Positions 6,116-8,623 of a DNA stretch of 8,623 nt are shown here, piece after piece (the first letter of the stretch is position 1; each line of letters begins with the position of its first letter). Where the stretch lies: contig JAEYTV010000445.1 in the NCBI GenBank assembly GCA_023433855.1, positions 1-8,623 of the forward strand, read 5' to 3'. A model generated the notes under the pieces. It did not search any database, had not been told where the DNA came from, and was given only the letters and a program-made list of their open reading frames with translations. This DNA comes from Pseudomonadota bacterium (GTDB taxonomy: Bacteria; Pseudomonadota; Alphaproteobacteria; Rhizobiales; Rhizobiaceae). Both the position numbers and the translations under genes were made by a program.

Positions 6116-7225
6116 ATGAAGACTTCATTCATCTCAAATTTGGCCATCCAGACAACCATGCGAAATTCCATCGCCACCGCGCAGCGCGAGATGGTGAAGG
6201 CAAACCAGGAAGCCATATCCGGAAAGCACGCCGATCTCGGAGTGGCATTGGGCGCAAGTACATCGAGAGCCCTCGATCTTTCCCGCGACATCACCCGCGT
6301 CGAGTCACTCTACAGCACTGCAGCGCTTGCAACACAGCGGCTGGAAAGCGCAGAGCTGGCTCTCTCCAAGATGAATGAACTGGGGCTCGATATCCAGGGC
6401 GCGATCCTGACGCTGGGCAACTCGACGGACGCGACGAGCCTGGCAACCGCACGGACGACGATGCGGAATGCATTGGACTCATTCACCAATTTCGCCAACA
6501 CGTCAGTGCAGGGTGAGTACATCTTTGCCGGCATCAACACGGATGTGAGGCCTCTCGAGGACTACTTCGCACCGGGCTCCCCCGCCAAGGCGCTGTTCGA
6601 TACCGAGCTGAACCACTTCATCACCACGCATACTCCGGCCATCCCGAACGTTTCGGTGATGACGGAAGACCAGATGAACGCCTTCCTCGACGACTTGGAG
6701 AAGAAGTTCAACGGTGAGACGCCGCTCACGAGCCCTCCTCATCCGGCGGCGCTAGCCGGCAAGGATCTTTGGACGACCTTTTTCTCGGACGCCAGCGACG
6801 AGAATATGAAGAGCCGTATCAGCCAGAGCGAAGTCGTCGAGAGTTCGACGAACTCGAACAGCGCCGGGATGCGGAACTTCGCCTTCGCCTCGATCATCTC
6901 GCTGGAACTCCTGCAGCCCAACATGGACGACAAGGCCCGCCAGGCGGTGGCCTCGCGCACCACGACGGCCATCAATCGGGCCATGACAGGCGTCGACAGC
7001 ATCAACCAGCAGCGGACGATGATCGGTGTTTATACCGAACGCGTCTCCAAGGCTGAGGAAAGGTTGCAGGCGCAGAAAGATATTCTGACAAAGGGTCTCG
7101 GCAGTCTCGAGAACATCGATCAGGAGGAGGCCGCGACACGCCTCAATACGCTCAAGACTCTTCTCGAAACGGCATACACCGTAACCGCAAAGATACAGCA
7201 GCTGAGCCTAGTCAACTTCCTTTGA
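6116..7225 (+). CDS. flgL: Hook-filament junction protein FlgL (HAP3)
   Basis: The 369-residue product belongs to the flagellin-like family and forms the layer between FlgK and the filament. The N-terminal helix MKTSFISNLAIQTTMRNSI, with QEAISGKHADLGVALG, matches the flagellin/FlgL N-terminal domain. EYIFAGINTD at residues 134-143 is the conserved FlgL motif (family form xYIFAGxxT). The C-terminal helix QEEAATRLNTLKTLLETAYTVTAKIQQLSLVNFL resembles the flagellin C-terminal domain. The frame stays open upstream to 5897, but the family begins at MKTSF, so ATG 6116 is chosen. No strong ribosome site precedes it, and translation probably relies on coupling to flgK, which ends at 6113. The variable middle (about 150-250) is acidic. 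A 37-nt gap leads to flaF. Confidence 0.95.
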   Translation: MKTSFISNLAIQTTMRNSIATAQREMVKANQEAISGKHADLGVALGASTSRALDLSRDITRVESLYSTAALATQRLESAELALSKMNELGLDIQGAILTLGNSTDATSLATARTTMRNALDSFTNFANTSVQGEYIFAGINTDVRPLEDYFAPGSPAKALFDTELNHFITTHTPAIPNVSVMTEDQMNAFLDDLEKKFNGETPLTSPPHPAALAGKDLWTTFFSDASDENMKSRISQSEVVESSTNSNSAGMRNFAFASIISLELLQPNMDDKARQAVASRTTTAINRAMTGVDSINQQRTMIGVYTERVSKAEERLQAQKDILTKGLGSLENIDQEEAATRLNTLKTLLETAYTVTAKIQQLSLVNFL

Positions 7226-7247
7226 TGTAAAAGGAAGCTTCGTGAAG

Positions 7248-7262
7248 ATGAAGGATACATGA
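7248..7262 (+). other. Possible four-codon leader ORF before flaF
   Basis: ATG AAG GAT ACA TGA at 7248-7262 encodes M-K-D-T and its TGA directly abuts the flaF ATG at 7263. An AAGGAAG at 7231-7237 lies ten bases before it, while the flaF ribosome site AAGGA (7251-7255) is inside it. Ribosomes reading it could terminate next to the flaF start. It may well be chance, as such small frames are common. Confidence 0.2.
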
Positions 7263-7610
7263 ATGTACCAATTCTCATACGCCGAGATCATGGAGGATGG
7301 CGTAGCGAACGCCAAGGATCGGGAGCGGCAGGCCCTCGATCGATCCATTGAGCTGCTGGCTTCGGCTCGGGACGAGGGTGTTTATTCACGAGCGACTGTC
7401 GAAGCTCTCTTTTATACACGGCGTGTCTGGATCCGCTTCGTTGAGGATCTGAAACAGCCGGACAACGAACTGGCCACGGAACTGCGTGCAGACCTGATCT
7501 CGATCGCCATCTGGATACTGAAGGAATGCGAGAAGATCAGAAAACGTGAATCGACCAATTTCCAGGGCATCATTGACGTGACCACCATCATCAGGGATGG
7601 ACTTAAATGA
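7263..7610 (+). CDS. flaF: Flagellar biosynthesis regulator FlaF
   Basis: This 115-residue soluble, largely helical protein matches the FlaF family of alphaproteobacteria. Features include [13 protein letters not shown] at the start, [17 protein letters not shown] (about residues 47-63) and [21 protein letters not shown] (about 73-93), followed by [16 protein letters not shown]. In Caulobacter FlaF is needed for flagellin accumulation and secretion and counteracts FlbT, which represses translation of flagellin mRNA. AAGGA (7251-7255) stands seven bases before ATG 7263. The gene ends in an ATGA overlap with flbT (7607-7610), so the two partners are translated as a pair. No membrane segment or signal peptide is seen. 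Confidence 0.95.
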   Translation: MYQFSYAEIMEDGVANAKDRERQALDRSIELLASARDEGVYSRATVEALFYTRRVWIRFVEDLKQPDNELATELRADLISIAIWILKECEKIRKRESTNFQGIIDVTTIIRDGLK

Positions 7611-8056
7611 AAAGTACGCTTCGCATCTCCTTGAAATCCGGCGAACGGATCTTCATCAACGGCGCAGTCCTGCGCGTTGATCGGAAGGTGGCGCTGGAAT
7701 TTCTCAACGACGTCACGTTCTTGCTGGAAAACCATGTCCTGCAGCCGGAGGATGCGACGACCCCGCTTCGCCAGCTCTATTTCATCGCGCAGATGATGCT
7801 GATCAATCCGGAGGGCAAGGAGCAATCCGCGAACCTTTTCCGCAAGTCGGTCGCCATGCTGCTGACGTGTTTCCAGGACGACGAGATCCTCGCCGAGTTG
7901 AAGCGCATCGACGGCATGGTTGCGTCCGGTCGGGCCTTTGACGCGCTCAAGGCCATACGCGGCCTTTACCCGGCGGAGGACCGCATCTTGAACAATCAGG
8001 AGATGGCGCCCGCGACCATCGAGCGGATCCGGAAGGAGATAGCACCATGGCGGTAG
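7607..8056 (+). CDS. flbT: Flagellin post-transcriptional regulator FlbT
   Basis: The 149-residue protein matches Flb[47 protein letters not shown] at the start, [18 protein letters not shown] (about 53-70), and a C-terminal helical part with [18 protein letters not shown]. In Caulobacter FlbT binds the 5' leader of flagellin mRNA and lowers its stability until the hook is built. In Brucella it is reported as a positive factor for flagellin, so the direction of its effect in this organism cannot be told from sequence. The start overlaps the flaF stop by four bases. The last ten bases overlap flgD, and flbT carries the flgD ribosome site within its own coding sequence. Confidence 0.96.
   Translation: MKSTLRISLKSGERIFINGAVLRVDRKVALEFLNDVTFLLENHVLQPEDATTPLRQLYFIAQMMLINPEGKEQSANLFRKSVAMLLTCFQDDEILAELKRIDGMVASGRAFDALKAIRGLYPAEDRILNNQEMAPATIERIRKEIAPWR
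8033..8038 (+). promoter_or_regulatory. Strong flgD ribosome binding site inside flbT
   Basis: AAGGAG lies eight bases before the flgD ATG at 8047 and inside the last codons of flbT. It fixes the flgD start and explains the 10-nt gene overlap. It is the best Shine-Dalgarno match in the window, consistent with high need for a cap protein that must be available during the whole hook stage. Confidence 0.75.
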
Positions 8057-8532
8057 ATCCGATCACGTCGGCCGCGGCGAACCCCTGGGCGAATGCCGGG
8101 GCTTCAAACGGCGCCGCCGACAAGTCCAAGCTCAACTACAACAATTTCCTGCAGCTTCTGATCGCGCAGATGAAGTATCAGGACCCGACCGATCCGATGG
8201 ACGCCGGCGAACAGATGTCGCAACTTGCGACGTTTTCCCAGGTCGAGCAGTCGATCCAGACGAATACGCATCTGAAGAGCATGTTGCAGGCGGAGGCGCT
8301 GACCCGTGCCACCGATCTGATCGGCAAGTATGTCAAGAGCGCCGACGATACAATGACCGGCAAGGTGCGCGAGGTCGAGGTCTATTCCGACGGTGTGGTC
8401 GTCATCACCGAAAACAACGAAAAGATCCTGCTACAGGCCGGCGTCGTATTCTCCGACACACCTCTGAAGACGGGCTCCGGCGAGACGCCCGACGGCTCGA
8501 CTGGATCCGACGGCGGGGGTACAAGTGCGTAG
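8047..8532 (+). CDS. flgD: Hook-cap / hook assembly protein FlgD (short form)
   Basis: The 161-residue protein is the scaffold that caps the growing hook and allows FlgE to polymerise. The conserved N-terminal part is clear: [24 protein letters not shown] (about residues 29-52), then [22 protein letters not shown], and [13 protein letters not shown] (about 84-96). After that only a short beta-rich stretch ([25 protein letters not shown]) and a Gly/Ser/Thr-rich tail (about 140-161) remain. Enterobacterial FlgD is about 230 residues with tudor- and Ig-like domains, so the Ig-like insertion is missing here. The short form appears usual in rhizobia (inference from memory of the family). It overlaps flbT by ten bases, and 29 nt separate it from fliQ. 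Confidence 0.95.
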   Translation: MAVDPITSAAANPWANAGASNGAADKSKLNYNNFLQLLIAQMKYQDPTDPMDAGEQMSQLATFSQVEQSIQTNTHLKSMLQAEALTRATDLIGKYVKSADDTMTGKVREVEVYSDGVVVITENNEKILLQAGVVFSDTPLKTGSGETPDGSTGSDGGGTSA

Positions 8533-8534
8533 TT

Positions 8535-8550
8535 GAATCGCTACGAATCG
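8535..8550. repeat. Direct repeat GAATCG, 10-bp spacing, flgD-fliQ gap
   Basis: GAATCG occurs at 8535-8540 and again at 8545-8550, exactly one helical turn apart, in the 29-nt gap. Both copies contain a GANTC methylation site. It is short enough to be chance, but a same-face spacing of ten base pairs is compatible with a protein site. Confidence 0.35.
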
Positions 8551-8561
8551 GATCCATCACG

Positions 8562-8623
8562 ATGAATGAGGCTGACGCGCTGGACATCATGCAGGCGGCG
8601 ATCTGGACCGTCCTGATCGCGTC
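8562..8623 (+). CDS. fliQ: Flagellar export gate protein FliQ (5' end only)
   Basis: ATG at 8562 opens a frame running off the window edge, giving MNEADALDIMQAAIWTVLIA, 20 residues. The start and the beginning of a hydrophobic helix fit the small (about 88-residue) two-helix inner membrane protein FliQ, part of the FliPQR export gate of the flagellar type III secretion system. In rhizobia fliQ follows flgD and is succeeded by flhA and fliR, which agrees with this position. The ribosome site is weak (GGAT at 8550-8553). The missing 3' part prevents a full check. Confidence 0.85.
   Translation, partial: MNEADALDIMQAAIWTVLIA

Noticed and set aside
1..8623. Mobile elements, CRISPR arrays, tRNA or phage genes
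   Set aside because: No transposase frame, long terminal inverted repeats, regularly spaced repeats or tRNA-like cloverleaf were seen; the whole window is accounted for by ordinary flagellar genes and short gaps.

Overview
The window is a compact, all plus-strand flagellar gene block of the kind found in Rhizobiaceae and relatives (Rhizobium, Agrobacterium, Sinorhizobium/Ensifer, Brucella group). The gene order motC end - fliK (older name motD) - lytic transglycosylase - rem/ftcR - flgE - flgK - flgL - flaF - flbT - flgD - fliQ start, the high-GC codon use, and the presence of flaF, flbT and a Rem/FtcR regulator together point to an alphaproteobacterium of the order Hyphomicrobiales (Rhizobiales). 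The exact genus cannot be fixed by eye.

Layout. 1-176: tail of a gene, most likely motC (periplasmic motility protein). 173-1600: fliK, hook-length control. 1530-2225: a secreted SLT-type lytic transglycosylase whose start lies 71 nt inside fliK. 2226-2498: the largest non-coding stretch, with an imperfectly understood inverted repeat, a perfect TTAA-N7-TTAA CtrA-type box and a cluster of GANTC methylation sites just ahead of rem. 2499-3170: rem/ftcR, an OmpR-type regulator with a degenerate receiver domain. 3171-3273: flgE upstream region. 3274-8532: flgE, flgK, flgL, flaF, flbT and flgD, tightly spaced or overlapping. 8562-end: start of fliQ.

How the genes work together. Rem/FtcR is the expected activator of the flagellar genes. 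The transglycosylase probably opens peptidoglycan for the rod. FlgD caps the growing hook, FlgE polymerises into the hook, and FliK measures it and switches export specificity. FlgK and FlgL then form the hook-filament junction. FlaF and FlbT adjust flagellin synthesis and secretion once the hook is complete, and FliQ is part of the export gate. The operon therefore places the hook-to-filament transition machinery next to its regulators.

No new biological system is evident. The signals most worth following are the cell-cycle-type regulatory sites (CtrA box plus GANTC cluster) upstream of rem, the glutamate at the phospho-acceptor position of Rem, and the dedicated flagellar transglycosylase embedded out of frame in the end of fliK.
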